Assembly: GCF_001182785.1 (NCBI RefSeq) | Contig: NZ_CP012099.1 | Span: 3,904,501-3,968,500, forward strand | DNA length: 64,000 nucleotides | Direction of reading: 5' to 3' | Source of the DNA: Bacillus thuringiensis | GTDB taxonomy: Bacteria > Bacillota > Bacilli > Bacillales > Bacillaceae_G | Part shown: one piece after another, positions 46,113 through 54,475 of the stretch | How the letters are laid out: every line of letters begins with the position of its first letter | Numbering within the stretch: position 1 is the stretch's first letter | Translations under genes and position numbers: made by a program | The notes under the pieces: model-generated | The model's database searches: none | Told to the model about the DNA's origin: nothing | The model's input: the letters and a program-made list of their open reading frames with translations, nothing else

Positions 46113-47297
46113 CTATTTCTTTAGCTCGTTTAAGAAGCTTGTTCCGTATTCTGGCATTTTCACACCGAAGTTTTCTGCTACTGTTGCACCAATATCAGCA
46201 AATGTTTGACGAAGTGGTAACTCTTGTCCGCCTTCTTTCATGCTTGGGCTATATGCTAATAATGGTACATATTCACGTGTATGGTCAGTACCAGGGTGAA
46301 TTGGATCATTACCGTGGTCTGCTGTAATTAATAATAGATCATCTTCTTTTAGTTTTGCGAATACTTCTGGAAGACGTGCATCATATTCTTGCAGAGCTTC
46401 TCCGTATCCTTGTGGATCACGGCGGTGGCCGAATAATGCATCAAAGTCAACTAAGTTTAAGAAACTAAGACCTGTAAAGTCCATATTTAATGTATCTACA
46501 AGCTTATCCATTCCATCCATGTTAGACTTCGTACGAAGTGATTCCGTTACCCCTTCGCCATCATAAATATCAGAGATTTTACCGATAGCAATTACATCGT
46601 AGTCACTATCTTTTAATTCATTCATTACTGTACGGCCGAATGGTTTTAATGCATAGTCATGACGGTTTGGTGTACGTGTAAAGTTTCCAGGTTTACCAAC
46701 GAATGGACGAGCAATAACACGACCTACCATGTACTTCTCATCTAATGTTAATTCACGTGCAATTTTACAGATTTTATATAACTCATCAAGTGGCACTACT
46801 TCTTCGTGTGCTGCAATTTGCAATACGCTATCAGCAGAAGTATAAACGATTAAAGAACCTGTTTCCATTTGCTCTTGACCAAGTTCATCAAGAATCTCAG
46901 TTCCAGAAGCTGGCTTATTACCGATAATTTTACGGCCTGTTTTTTCTTCTAATTCATCAAGTAATTCTTTCGGGAATCCTTCCGGGAACACTTGGAATGG
47001 TGTATCAATGTAAAGACCCATGATTTCCCAGTGACCTGTCATTGTATCTTTACCAGTAGATTTCTCTTGCATTTTTGTGTAATATCCAAGTGGTTTCTCT
47101 ACTTTAGAGATACCTTTCATTTCACGAATGTTACCAAGACCTAATTTCACCATGTTAGGCATTTGTAAACCATTCATATGTTCAGCAATGTGACCAATTG
47201 TGTCAGATCCTAAATCACCAAATTGCTCAGCATCTGGTGCTTCACCGATTCCCACAGAGTCCATTACGACTAGGAATATACGTTTATATTTATTCAT
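46113..47297 (-). CDS. deoB: Phosphopentomutase
   Basis: 394 residues, alkaline phosphatase superfamily. [14 protein letters not shown] metal site, [10 protein letters not shown] with the phosphorylated Thr, and [11 protein letters not shown]. Interconverts (deoxy)ribose-1-P and -5-P, linking the two phosphorylases to central metabolism. First gene of its operon; GGAGG 7 bases before ATG. Confidence 0.97.
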   Translation of the reverse strand: MNKYKRIFLVVMDSVGIGEAPDAEQFGDLGSDTIGHIAEHMNGLQMPNMVKLGLGNIREMKGISKVEKPLGYYTKMQEKSTGKDTMTGHWEIMGLYIDTPFQVFPEGFPKELLDELEEKTGRKIIGNKPASGTEILDELGQEQMETGSLIVYTSADSVLQIAAHEEVVPLDELYKICKIARELTLDEKYMVGRVIARPFVGKPGNFTRTPNRHDYALKPFGRTVMNELKDSDYDVIAIGKISDIYDGEGVTESLRTKSNMDGMDKLVDTLNMDFTGLSFLNLVDFDALFGHRRDPQGYGEALQEYDARLPEVFAKLKEDDLLLITADHGNDPIHPGTDHTREYVPLLAYSPSMKEGGQELPLRQTFADIGATVAENFGVKMPEYGTSFLNELKK

Positions 47298-47362
47298 AAC
47301 TGCGACCTCCTATAAGTTCAGTTCTACTTCTTGTAGTATGTTCAAAACGCTATAAAGTGAAA

Positions 47363-47525
47363 CTGTTATCCATAAGAATTCTCATTGTCAAACAGTACTT
47401 CTTTAAACCATTCTCTAACCTATTTCGTTTTACTTGAAACGACTCAAAAACATTTCTAGTTTTTTCTAAGTCAGATGTCAGACATCTGATACTGATATCA
47501 TAACATGTTTACGCTTTCTTTTTAA
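47363..47525 (-). promoter_or_regulatory. deoB upstream region: promoter with cre-like spacer and 19-bp palindrome
   Basis: On the - strand TTAAAA (plus 47520-47525), 17-bp spacer, TATGAT (plus 47497-47502). A cre-like AGAAAGCGTAAACA fills the spacer (plus 47506-47519). A perfect palindrome, TCAGATGTC-A-GACATCTGA (plus 47471-47489), covers +1 to about +20. A second possible promoter nearer the gene is TTGACA (plus 47386-47391) with a poor TAACAG (47363-47368). The rest of the 355-bp gap has no gene. Confidence 0.6.
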
Positions 47526-47624
47526 TACATTTTCGTAGAATTTCTCATTTTCTTCACACTTCTATTGTAATCCATTCTGCAACGAAGTGCTAATTATTTT
47601 ATGATTTATTTCTTCATAACAAAA

Positions 47625-47656
47625 ATAAAAAGTAGCTCTAAAGAGCTACTTTTTAT
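47625..47656 (-). terminator. Terminator of the YtkA lipoprotein gene
   Basis: AAGTAGCTCT, AAA loop, AGAGCTACTT with A run before it on the plus strand (T on -). Confidence 0.9.
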
Positions 47657-48393
47657 TTTACTTCTATCGTTTCTTCTTTATGTTCATGCAATTCGCCTTT
47701 TCTTACATGCACTTTCACTTTGTAAGAGCCGTTCTCTTTGAAAGTATGTTTCGTTTCATACTCTCCTTTATTTCCTTCTTTCGCTGGAATAAATTCGTGT
47801 TTTTCAACACCATCTTTCCAAATCTCTAGTTGTACTTCAGCACCAGTTAATGCTTCTTCTTTTTGCTTTAAATGAACTTTCATTGTAGATTCAGCATTTG
47901 CCTTTATGTCTCCAGCCATAAGATGGATCATTGTGTCACTTTTATGATCTCCATGTCCTGCACTGTGGTCACTATTTTCTTTTTTCGCATCTTCTACTTT
48001 CGCATTTCCTACAGCAACTTTATGTTCTGGCATAACGTGCATATCACGTGCATTTGTATGAGGAATAATATGATATACTCCGTCAGTTTCAAATGTTTTC
48101 TCTACTGCATAAACACCTTTTCCTTTATGCTTACCATCTAACATCTCGTGCTTCTCGTCGCCATCTTTCCAAATTTCAAACTTTACATCATCGGCATCGG
48201 TTACTCTTTCTTTTCCTTGTGTAACAAGTGCTTGTACTTCTGTTTTTTCACCAGGTTTAATTTCTTTCGGATTCGTTTGAATTGCTACGTTTACACTTTC
48301 AAGTTTCTTTTCTTTTTTCGGTTCTTCTTTGTTTGTATTACAGCCAGCCAACGCTAGCATCGCGATAAATAAAGTTATAATCAGTTTTTTCAT
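47653..48393 (-). CDS. Lipoprotein with two YtkA-like domains
   Basis: 246 residues from the third of three consecutive ATGs (48393), the one best spaced from AAGGAGG. Lipobox LAGC at about residue 18. Two repeated YtkA-like beta-sandwich units (about 32-130 and 155-246), each with the phrase KxEIWKDGxEKHE, are joined by a His/Asp-rich linker (DHSAGHGDHKSD). The His and Met content suggests metal handling, possibly copper, but that is inference. Confidence 0.85.
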   Translation of the reverse strand: MKKLIITLFIAMLALAGCNTNKEEPKKEKKLESVNVAIQTNPKEIKPGEKTEVQALVTQGKERVTDADDVKFEIWKDGDEKHEMLDGKHKGKGVYAVEKTFETDGVYHIIPHTNARDMHVMPEHKVAVGNAKVEDAKKENSDHSAGHGDHKSDTMIHLMAGDIKANAESTMKVHLKQKEEALTGAEVQLEIWKDGVEKHEFIPAKEGNKGEYETKHTFKENGSYKVKVHVRKGELHEHKEETIEVK

Positions 48394-48519
48394 CATCATT
48401 TCCTCCTTTATACTTTATTTAGTATAGAGGAAATACATTGTAATATTCCAGTCTTCTGCTGAAAACAATATACGAAATGTTTGTGAAGTTTCTGTGAAAC
48501 GGTCTTCCTCTCTTAATCT

Positions 48520-48550
48520 ATGAAAAAAAGAGCATAGTAACTATGCTCTT
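48520..48550 (-). terminator. Terminator of xerD
   Basis: AAGAGCATAGT and ACTATGCTCTT; the right arm overlaps the xerD stop, and seven T follow on the - strand. Confidence 0.9.
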
Positions 48551-49431
48551 GGATGAAACTGTTTATATACATCTTTTAATCTAGTTTTTGAAACGTGCGT
48601 ATAGATTTGCGTCGTTGAAATATCTGCATGTCCAAGCATTTCTTGTACAGCACGTAAATCTGCTCCATTTTCTAATAAGTGCGTAGCAAACGAATGACGC
48701 AACGTATGAGGTGTAAGCTCTTTTTCAATATTTGCTTCTTTCGCTAATCGTTTTAATATTTTCCAAAATCCTTGTCTTGATAATCGATTACCATGATGGT
48801 TTAAAAAGAGTGCATCTACTACTTTTTTCCCCATTAATTCTCTTCTTCCTTTTTCAATATACTTTTGAATCGCTTCCGTTGCTAAACTTCCTAGTGGAAT
48901 AATTCTTTCTTTATTCCCTTTCCCTATGCAACGAACAAATCCCATCGTTAAATGTACATCTTCTAAATTGAGTGCAATCAATTCTGAAACACGAAGTCCT
49001 GTTGCATAAAGTAACTCTAGCATCGCCTTGTCACGAATCCCAAAAGCACTTGTCATTTTTGGTGTTTGAAGTAACGCCTCTACTTCATCAACTGATAATA
49101 CTTTTGGCAATTTCCGTTCCCCTTGCGGCGTTTCAATATGTACGGATGGGTCGTGTTCTACCGCTCGTTCACGAAGTAAAAATTGGTGGAACGAACGAAT
49201 TGATGCAATATGACGCGCCAATGTTTTCGAAGATTTTCCGTTTTCTTTTAAATACTGCAAAAAGTTAACAATGTGTAAACGGGTCACTTCATGAAAAGTT
49301 TTCGTCTGTTCCACATTTTGCAAATACTTTACGTAGCTTTTTAAATCCCGTTCATAAGATACTACTGTATTCTTTGCTAATCCTTTTTCGACAACCATAT
49401 AATGAATAAAATCTTTTAATTGATCTTCCAC
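48541..49431 (-). CDS. xerD: Tyrosine recombinase XerD
   Basis: 296 residues. SAM-like N-terminal DNA-binding domain, then catalytic domain with ATGLRVSEL (Arg), [19 protein letters not shown] (His, Arg), [16 protein letters not shown] (His, Tyr). Resolves chromosome dimers at dif with XerC/CodV. Its place between yqzK and deoB matches B. subtilis ripX/xerD, which separates it from XerC. It starts 6 bp after yqzK. Confidence 0.95.
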   Translation of the reverse strand: MEDQLKDFIHYMVVEKGLAKNTVVSYERDLKSYVKYLQNVEQTKTFHEVTRLHIVNFLQYLKENGKSSKTLARHIASIRSFHQFLLRERAVEHDPSVHIETPQGERKLPKVLSVDEVEALLQTPKMTSAFGIRDKAMLELLYATGLRVSELIALNLEDVHLTMGFVRCIGKGNKERIIPLGSLATEAIQKYIEKGRRELMGKKVVDALFLNHHGNRLSRQGFWKILKRLAKEANIEKELTPHTLRHSFATHLLENGADLRAVQEMLGHADISTTQIYTHVSKTRLKDVYKQFHPRA

Positions 49432-49437
49432 TCTACA

Positions 49438-49668
49438 CTACTCCCCATTTTCATAGAAAAACATCATTCTATTTACGAAAGCATCCTTTGCCGGTTCTTC
49501 ATTCCCTGATACTTTTTCTACAGTCTCTTCTTTAGGTTTTTCATAACGATGATAGCTTTCATATTCTTCATTTATCCATAGTATAGCGAAATAAAACAAA
49601 ATCGTACAACTTGTAAATAATAAAAATACTTTTATTCCATCAAAAGTTAATTTTAAAGCTCGGCGCAT
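49438..49668 (-). CDS. yqzK: YqzK-like DUF4227 membrane protein
   Basis: 76 residues from the ATG at 49668 (GGAGG 8 bases upstream). One helix (residues 12-32) follows a basic start (MRRALKLTFDGIK), then a charged tail. The same gene lies between fur and xerD in B. subtilis. Function unknown. Confidence 0.85.
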   Translation of the reverse strand: MRRALKLTFDGIKVFLLFTSCTILFYFAILWINEEYESYHRYEKPKEETVEKVSGNEEPAKDAFVNRMMFFYENGE

Positions 49669-49737
49669 TGTAAATTCCTCCAAAATATAAGTTATTACAA
49701 CATATGCCAAGCTTTCATCAATTTATACCTTATTCAA

Positions 49738-49780
49738 ATAAAAAACCTCTTCCTAGATAAATAGGAAAAGGTTATTTTTC
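49738..49780 (-). terminator. Terminator of fur
   Basis: AACCTCTTCCTA and TAGGAAAAGGTT arms with T run on the - strand; adjoins the fur stop. Confidence 0.85.
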
Positions 49781-50227
49781 ATCCGTTTCATTTTCTTGAC
49801 AGTTTTTACAAATCCCATGGAATGTTAAACGATGATCTTTCACCTTAAAGCTCCAGTCTCGCTCTACTTTCCTTTCCACTTCACCAAGTAAATCTTCTTG
49901 TATTTCTTGTACAGCACCACATTGTGTACAAATCAAATGATGGTGGAAACGCTGCGCACCTTCTTGGCGTAAGTCATAGCGTGAAACACCGTCTCCAAAG
50001 TTAATCTTATCGACAACTTTTAACTCAGATAATAGTTCTAAAGTTCGGTAGACGGTTGCTAATCCGATCTCTGGCGACTTTTCTTTTACAAGGAGGTAAA
50101 CATCTTCTGCGCTTAAATGATCTTCTTCATTTTCTAGCAGCACACGAACTGTTGCTTCACGTTGCGGTGTTAATTTGTAGCTCGCTGCATGTAATTGCTT
50201 CTTAATTCGTTCAATTCTTTCTTCCAT
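49772..50227 (-). CDS. fur: Ferric uptake regulator Fur
   Basis: 151 residues. Winged helix (KLTPQREATVRVLLEN, GLATVYRTLELLSE), His-rich metal site RFHHHLICTQCG and two structural CxxC zinc pairs (CTQC, CKNC). Iron-dependent repressor of siderophore and iron uptake genes. Sigma-A promoter with TTGACA and TATAAT upstream, and a Fur-box match beyond it. Confidence 0.95.
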   Translation of the reverse strand: MEERIERIKKQLHAASYKLTPQREATVRVLLENEEDHLSAEDVYLLVKEKSPEIGLATVYRTLELLSELKVVDKINFGDGVSRYDLRQEGAQRFHHHLICTQCGAVQEIQEDLLGEVERKVERDWSFKVKDHRLTFHGICKNCQENETDEK

Positions 50228-50260
50228 TCGGTACTACTCCCTCCTCGCCACTCTTACACC

Positions 50261-50325
50261 ATTATATCAGAAGAAGGGCTTCTGTCAAAAGAAAAACAAT
50301 AAAAACAAATTGATAATTATTCTCA
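50261..50325 (-). promoter_or_regulatory. fur promoter and Fur-box-like site
   Basis: On the - strand TTGACA (plus 50283-50288), 16-bp spacer, TATAAT (plus 50261-50266). TGATAATTATTCTCA at plus 50311-50325 matches the 15-bp Fur box TGATAATNATTATCA with one mismatch, 22 bp upstream of the -35. This suggests Fur or a paralogue acts on its own gene. Confidence 0.72.
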
Positions 50326-50333
50326 AAAAGTAT

Positions 50334-50981
50334 TTATTTTTTATTAATAGCCTCAACAACTTCTTTCATTAAAACTGGTGATGCGTAAGCCTCCACACTA
50401 GAAGCAAGTGCTAACACCACTCCAATTACAAGAAAGAAGCATGTATACCGGATTAATAATGGTAACAGTGGCTCGGTTATTTTTCTAATAAATTGATGCC
50501 TAATCATCCGTAAAGAAAAACTTGCAGCAATGGTTGTCATAACGAGAAAGACTGGAATGATAATTAAATTTTGTGGCAAAACAGATACAAATGCTAATAA
50601 TAGTCCATTCCATCCATGCTGACTTACTAAAAAACCAACTGTAAATCCAACAACAACTCCTTTTACAAATAATAAAATAAAAATAAGTGGTAATCCAACA
50701 ATTGAAATCCCTAAAATCCAAATAAATCCGATGTATTTTAATTGCGAAAAGTAACTTTCTCGAAACATTTCGCCCGCAATGGCAAATTCTCCTTTAGAGA
50801 CTTGTCCAAAAAAACGTTGTAAATAAAATGATAAATCTTGTTTTTGATTGATTTGTAAACTATTCACAAGAATGGCTCCGAATATTACTCCCATCAATAA
50901 TAAAACAGCATTAAATATATATAATGAAGAGTTTTCCTGTATGTGAGACATTACACGGTCTTGCCAATTTTTTCGCCACAT
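50334..50981 (-). CDS. spoIIM: Stage II sporulation protein M
   Basis: 215 residues, about five helices; N-terminal tail MWRKNWQDRVMSHIQENSSLY is cytosolic. Member of the SpoIIDMP machine that removes septal peptidoglycan during engulfment. Perfect sigma-E -10 upstream. GGAGGGAAG before ATG. Confidence 0.95.
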   Translation of the reverse strand: MWRKNWQDRVMSHIQENSSLYIFNAVLLLMGVIFGAILVNSLQINQKQDLSFYLQRFFGQVSKGEFAIAGEMFRESYFSQLKYIGFIWILGISIVGLPLIFILLFVKGVVVGFTVGFLVSQHGWNGLLLAFVSVLPQNLIIIPVFLVMTTIAASFSLRMIRHQFIRKITEPLLPLLIRYTCFFLVIGVVLALASSVEAYASPVLMKEVVEAINKK

Positions 50982-51012
50982 TTTTCTTCCCTCCGTTCAC
51001 ACTCTTATTAAA

Positions 51013-51040
51013 AATGTATGAAAGAAAGAAAAAAGTATGA
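51013..51040 (-). promoter_or_regulatory. Sigma-E promoter of spoIIM
   Basis: On the - strand TCATACT (plus 51034-51040), 13-bp spacer, CATACATT (plus 51013-51020). The -10 fits CATACAHT in all eight positions, the -35 fits KMATATT in six of seven. Confidence 0.78.
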
Positions 51041-51106
51041 CGAATTAACATTGAAATTCCGCTCTACTTTGCTAAACTAAAAAGTAGAGAATAGGAGGGA
51101 TTTCTC

Positions 51107-51658
51107 TTGAAACCATTATTATTAGATTTTCCAACATTATTTCAAACTGAACGCTTGCAAGTTCGTAAACCATTTCCAGGTGATGGTGCAGAAGTATATG
51201 AAGCAATCCAAGCTTCTCTAGAAGACTTAGTACCGTGGATACCAATTAACGCTGAAACAGAAGAGAGTGCTGAAGAAATTGTTCGCGAAGCTCACGGACA
51301 GTTTTTACTTCGTGAAACACTTGATTTTCACTTATACGATAAAGTATCTGGTACATTCATCGGAGCAATTACACTAAAGCCTGAAAACTGGGATATTCCA
51401 AAGTTTTCACTTCACTTCTGGCTACATAGTGCCTATACAAAACAAGGCTATATGACCGAAGCTGTTAAAGGTGCGATTCAGTTCGCCTTTGATAAACTAG
51501 GTGCTAGAAGAATTGAAATCCGTACTGATGCAACAAATATAAATGCATGTAGCTTAGCAGAACGTTTAGAATTCATTCTAGAAGGTACAATGGAAAATGA
51601 TTTCCTAGCACCAGATGGTAGCTTACGTGATGCACGTGTATATGCAAAAATCAATTAA
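51107..51658 (+). CDS. GNAT N-acetyltransferase (RimJ/RimL type)
   Basis: 183 residues from a TTG at 51107, with AGGAGGGA 6 bases upstream. FQTERLQVRKPFPGDGAEVY is the RimL-type opening, and LHSAYTKQGYMTEAVKGAIQFAFDKLGARRIEIRTDATN covers the acetyl-CoA site. Similar to B. subtilis YdaF-type enzymes that acetylate N-terminal or small amines. Substrate unknown. Single gene with own terminator. Confidence 0.88.
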   Translation: MKPLLLDFPTLFQTERLQVRKPFPGDGAEVYEAIQASLEDLVPWIPINAETEESAEEIVREAHGQFLLRETLDFHLYDKVSGTFIGAITLKPENWDIPKFSLHFWLHSAYTKQGYMTEAVKGAIQFAFDKLGARRIEIRTDATNINACSLAERLEFILEGTMENDFLAPDGSLRDARVYAKIN

Positions 51659-51692
51659 AAAACACTCGCCTTTGGCGAGTGTTTATTTTTGT
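51655..51692. terminator. Bidirectional terminator
   Basis: AAACACTCGCC, TTT loop, GGCGAGTGTTT; A and T runs at each side, between converging GNAT and nudF genes. Confidence 0.92.
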
Positions 51693-52222
51693 AGTTGTAA
51701 ATATTGTACTGCAAACATCGTCTTCGCATCATGAATACGAAGATCTTTCATAAGAGTAATCGCTTCTTCTAATGATACTTCCATTAATTCCACAAACTCA
51801 TCTTCATCTAACTCAGCTTTATTTTCTTTTTTTGTCAAACCTGTCGCTTTATATACATATAAAATTTCATCTGCGAATCCTGGAGATGTATAGAAAGAAG
51901 TAATGAGCTCCATATTTTCACATACATATCCTGTTTCCTCTTCTAATTCACGAACTGCTGTTACCTCTGGTTTTTCACCAGGTTCTAACTTGCCGGCTGG
52001 AATTTCTATAATCGCCTTTTCAAGCGCTTTACGATACTGCTCAACAAGCACAATTTTCCCCTCATCCGTAATAGCAATAATCGCAACTGCACCAGGGTGA
52101 TTTACAATTTCACGTTTACTCATTTCTCCATTTGGTAATACTACATCATCAACACGAACTTTTATAACTCTACCATCAAAAATCGGCTCAGTTTTTACTG
52201 TTCTCTCTGTAAGATTACTCAT
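51683..52222 (-). CDS. nudF: ADP-ribose pyrophosphatase (Nudix)
   Basis: 179 residues. The Nudix box is G-x5-E-x7-REU-x-EE-x-G-U, seen as GKLEPGE and RELEEETGY. LVEQYRKALEKAIIEIPAGK is typical of the ADP-ribose group. Hydrolyses ADP-ribose to AMP and ribose-5-P. Divergent from mciZ; the same pair occurs in B. subtilis. Confidence 0.95.
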   Translation of the reverse strand: MSNLTERTVKTEPIFDGRVIKVRVDDVVLPNGEMSKREIVNHPGAVAIIAITDEGKIVLVEQYRKALEKAIIEIPAGKLEPGEKPEVTAVRELEEETGYVCENMELITSFYTSPGFADEILYVYKATGLTKKENKAELDEDEFVELMEVSLEEAITLMKDLRIHDAKTMFAVQYLQLQK

Positions 52223-52239
52223 ACTACTTCATCTCCCTG

Positions 52240-52268
52240 TTCTATTTCCTATTCTTTCTTCATACATT
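52240..52268 (+). promoter_or_regulatory. Sigma-E promoter of mciZ
   Basis: TTCTATT (52240-52246), 14-bp spacer, CATACATT (52261-52268). The -10 fits CATACAHT perfectly, the -35 fits KMATATT in five of seven. Start point about 52275, 22 bp before the ATG. Confidence 0.72.
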
Positions 52269-52296
52269 TTACCACATTGAAAGGAGCGTGATAGAA

Positions 52297-52431
52297 ATGA
52301 AAGTTTATATTTTACCAAATCGCATCACGTTAGTCGGAAAAGCATGGCAAATTCGCCATAAGCTAAAACAATATAGCAAAGAGTATACAACTGTACAAGA
52401 GTGGATTACAGCAAATAAAGTGAAACATTAA
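52297..52431 (+). CDS. mciZ: Mother-cell inhibitor of FtsZ, MciZ (44 aa)
   Basis: Forty-four residues with AAAGGAG 11 bases before the ATG. The pattern MKVYxLPxxxxLVGKAWQIRxKLKxY, then VQEWI, aligns with B. subtilis MciZ (40 residues: MKVHxMP, VLVGKAWEIRAKLKEY, VKDWI as I recall). In B. subtilis the peptide caps FtsZ filaments in the mother cell to stop a second division. Position beside nudF and a sigma-E promoter agree. It is slightly longer at the C-terminus (ANKVKH). Confidence 0.92.
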   Translation: MKVYILPNRITLVGKAWQIRHKLKQYSKEYTTVQEWITANKVKH

Positions 52432-52524
52432 TCATGCCTTTACGGGCAGTTAATGCGAAGCGAAAAAGGAAACGTTTGTCAACCTCTTTTCCCTCTCGTA
52501 CAATAAAGGTAAGGAGGTTGACCT

Positions 52525-53439
52525 ATGAAAAAACGTCAATTAGGAAACTCAGATTTGTTTGTTACAGAAATGGGCCTTGGCTGTATGTCTCTCGGTACAT
52601 CTGAAACAGAAGCTATGCGTATTATCGATGAAGCGATCGATTTAGGAATTAATTTTTTTGATACAGCAGATTTATATGATTACGGATTAAATGAAGAATT
52701 TGTTGGAAAAGCCTTGAAGGGGAAAAGAGACCAAATTGTTCTTTCAACGAAGGTTGGAAATCGTTGGACAGAAGAAAAAAATGGCTGGTCTTGGGATCCT
52801 TCTAAAGCTTACATAAAAACTGAAGTAAAGGAAAGTTTACGTAGACTTCAAACTGATTATATTGATCTTTACCAACTTCATGGCGGAACGAATGAAGACC
52901 CAATCGATGAAACAATTGAAGCTTTTGAAGAATTGAAAAAAGAAGGTATTATTCGCCATTACGGTATTTCTTCTATACGCCCAAATGTCGTTCGTGAGTA
53001 TGCAAAACGCTCAAACATCGTTAGTGTACTAATGGAATATAGCCTTTTAAATCGTCGTCCAGAAGAATGGTTCCCCCTTCTGAATGAACACCAAATTAGT
53101 GTCATTGCTCGCGGGCCACTTGCAAAAGGAATTTTAACTGACAACAATGCAAGAAAAGTAGAAAGAGTAAAGGAAAAGGATTATCTCTCTTATTCTTACG
53201 ATGAATTACATACAACTCTAGCGAGTGTAAAAGAAACGATTGGAGAAAGCTCTTTAACAGGAACAGCTATTCAATATTGCTTACATAATAAGACTGTTGC
53301 AGCTGTTATACCTGGTGCAAGCTCGCTTCAACAATTGCAGGAAAATATACGAGCTAGCCAACAGTTACCTTTAACTAAAGAAGAATACGTACAACTTCAA
53401 AAGATTGTTAAATATGACACATATGCTTTGCATCGTTAA
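52525..53439 (+). CDS. yqkF: Aldo/keto reductase (YqkF-like)
   Basis: 304 residues. Catalytic tetrad in FFDTADLYDYG (Asp, Tyr), STKVGNRW (Lys), YQLHGG (His). TIM-barrel NADPH-dependent reductase; matches B. subtilis YqkF by position next to nudF and by start MKKRxLGxSD. Substrate unknown. AAGGAGG before ATG. Confidence 0.9.
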   Translation: MKKRQLGNSDLFVTEMGLGCMSLGTSETEAMRIIDEAIDLGINFFDTADLYDYGLNEEFVGKALKGKRDQIVLSTKVGNRWTEEKNGWSWDPSKAYIKTEVKESLRRLQTDYIDLYQLHGGTNEDPIDETIEAFEELKKEGIIRHYGISSIRPNVVREYAKRSNIVSVLMEYSLLNRRPEEWFPLLNEHQISVIARGPLAKGILTDNNARKVERVKEKDYLSYSYDELHTTLASVKETIGESSLTGTAIQYCLHNKTVAAVIPGASSLQQLQENIRASQQLPLTKEEYVQLQKIVKYDTYALHR

Positions 53440-53456
53440 AAATATCGAATTACCGA

Positions 53457-53500
53457 TAAACAGAAGACTGTCTCCAGTATTAGGAGACAGTCTTTTTTAT
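53457..53500. terminator. Bidirectional terminator
   Basis: AGACTGTCTCC, AGTATT loop, GGAGACAGTCT followed by T run; between two converging reductase genes. Confidence 0.9.
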
Positions 53501-54324
53501 AACGTATCATATTTATCAGGATTCGTTCCTACATGTAAATCACGATTCAACGTGTTAATTTGACGTATCTCTTCTTCAGTTAGTGCAAAATCAAAAATAG
53601 TAAAGTTTTCTTTAATACGAGATGGTGTAACAGATTTAGGAATTGTAACAATCCCGCTTTGAATATCCCACCTTAATATAACTTGTGCAGGTGTTTTTTC
53701 ATATTTGTTAGCAATAGCCTGAATGATTGGATGCTGGAATACTTCTCCGCCCCTCATTAACGGACTCCATGCTTCCATTTGAATTTGCTCATCTTGACAA
53801 TAATTACGCAATTCAAATTGCGTCAACATCGGATGAAGTTCCACTTGGTTTACCATCGGCTTCACTTTGCAATTTGGTAATAATAGTTCTAAATGATGTT
53901 TATGAAAATTAGAAACACCAATCGCACGCACTTTACCTTCTTCATACAATTTCTCTAAAGCTCGGTACGTATCAACATACTTCCCTCTTACCGGCCAATG
54001 TATTAAATATAAATCTACATAGTCCATTTGTAATTTTTTTAAACTCTTTTCAAACGCCTCGAGTGTCTCTTCATATCCTTGATCGTCGTTCCATACTTTT
54101 GTTGTAATAAATATATCTTCTCTTGGAATTCCTGATTCAAGTATCGCCTCTCCGACACCGCTTTCATTTTCATACACAGTTGCTGTATCAATTGAACGGT
54201 ATCCAACTTCTAACGCTGTTTTTACTGCTTGTTTTACTTCGTTGCCTTCTTTCGCTTTATATACGCCTAGACCAATCATCGGCATTTTCACGCCATTATG
54301 AAGTGTAGTTGTTGGAATATGCAC
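53497..54324 (-). CDS. Aldo/keto reductase (YvgN/YtbE-like)
   Basis: 275 residues from a GTG at 54324 (GGGAG 6 bases upstream), giving MHIPTTTLHNGVKMP; an upstream ATG has no site. SIDTATVYENE (Asp, Tyr), TTKVWND (Lys), LIHWPV (His), then IPKSVTPSRIKEN for NADP binding. Resembles B. subtilis YvgN, a methylglyoxal reductase. Different AKR subfamily from its convergent neighbour. Confidence 0.9.
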   Translation of the reverse strand: MHIPTTTLHNGVKMPMIGLGVYKAKEGNEVKQAVKTALEVGYRSIDTATVYENESGVGEAILESGIPREDIFITTKVWNDDQGYEETLEAFEKSLKKLQMDYVDLYLIHWPVRGKYVDTYRALEKLYEEGKVRAIGVSNFHKHHLELLLPNCKVKPMVNQVELHPMLTQFELRNYCQDEQIQMEAWSPLMRGGEVFQHPIIQAIANKYEKTPAQVILRWDIQSGIVTIPKSVTPSRIKENFTIFDFALTEEEIRQINTLNRDLHVGTNPDKYDTL

Positions 54325-54437
54325 AGTCGTCTCCCTTTCATTGTTACATTTTTTATAAGCCATAACTTTATTTCAACAAGATTCATCCAAAAAGTCAAAA
54401 CATACGTACAGTTTACATAACACTTTTATATAGCTAA

Positions 54438-54475
54438 AAAATAACGTGAACTCATTCATTCACGTTATTTTCTCT
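54438..54475 (-). terminator. Terminator of the GrpB gene
   Basis: AAATAACGTGAA and TTCACGTTATTT arms, T run on the - strand. Confidence 0.88.
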
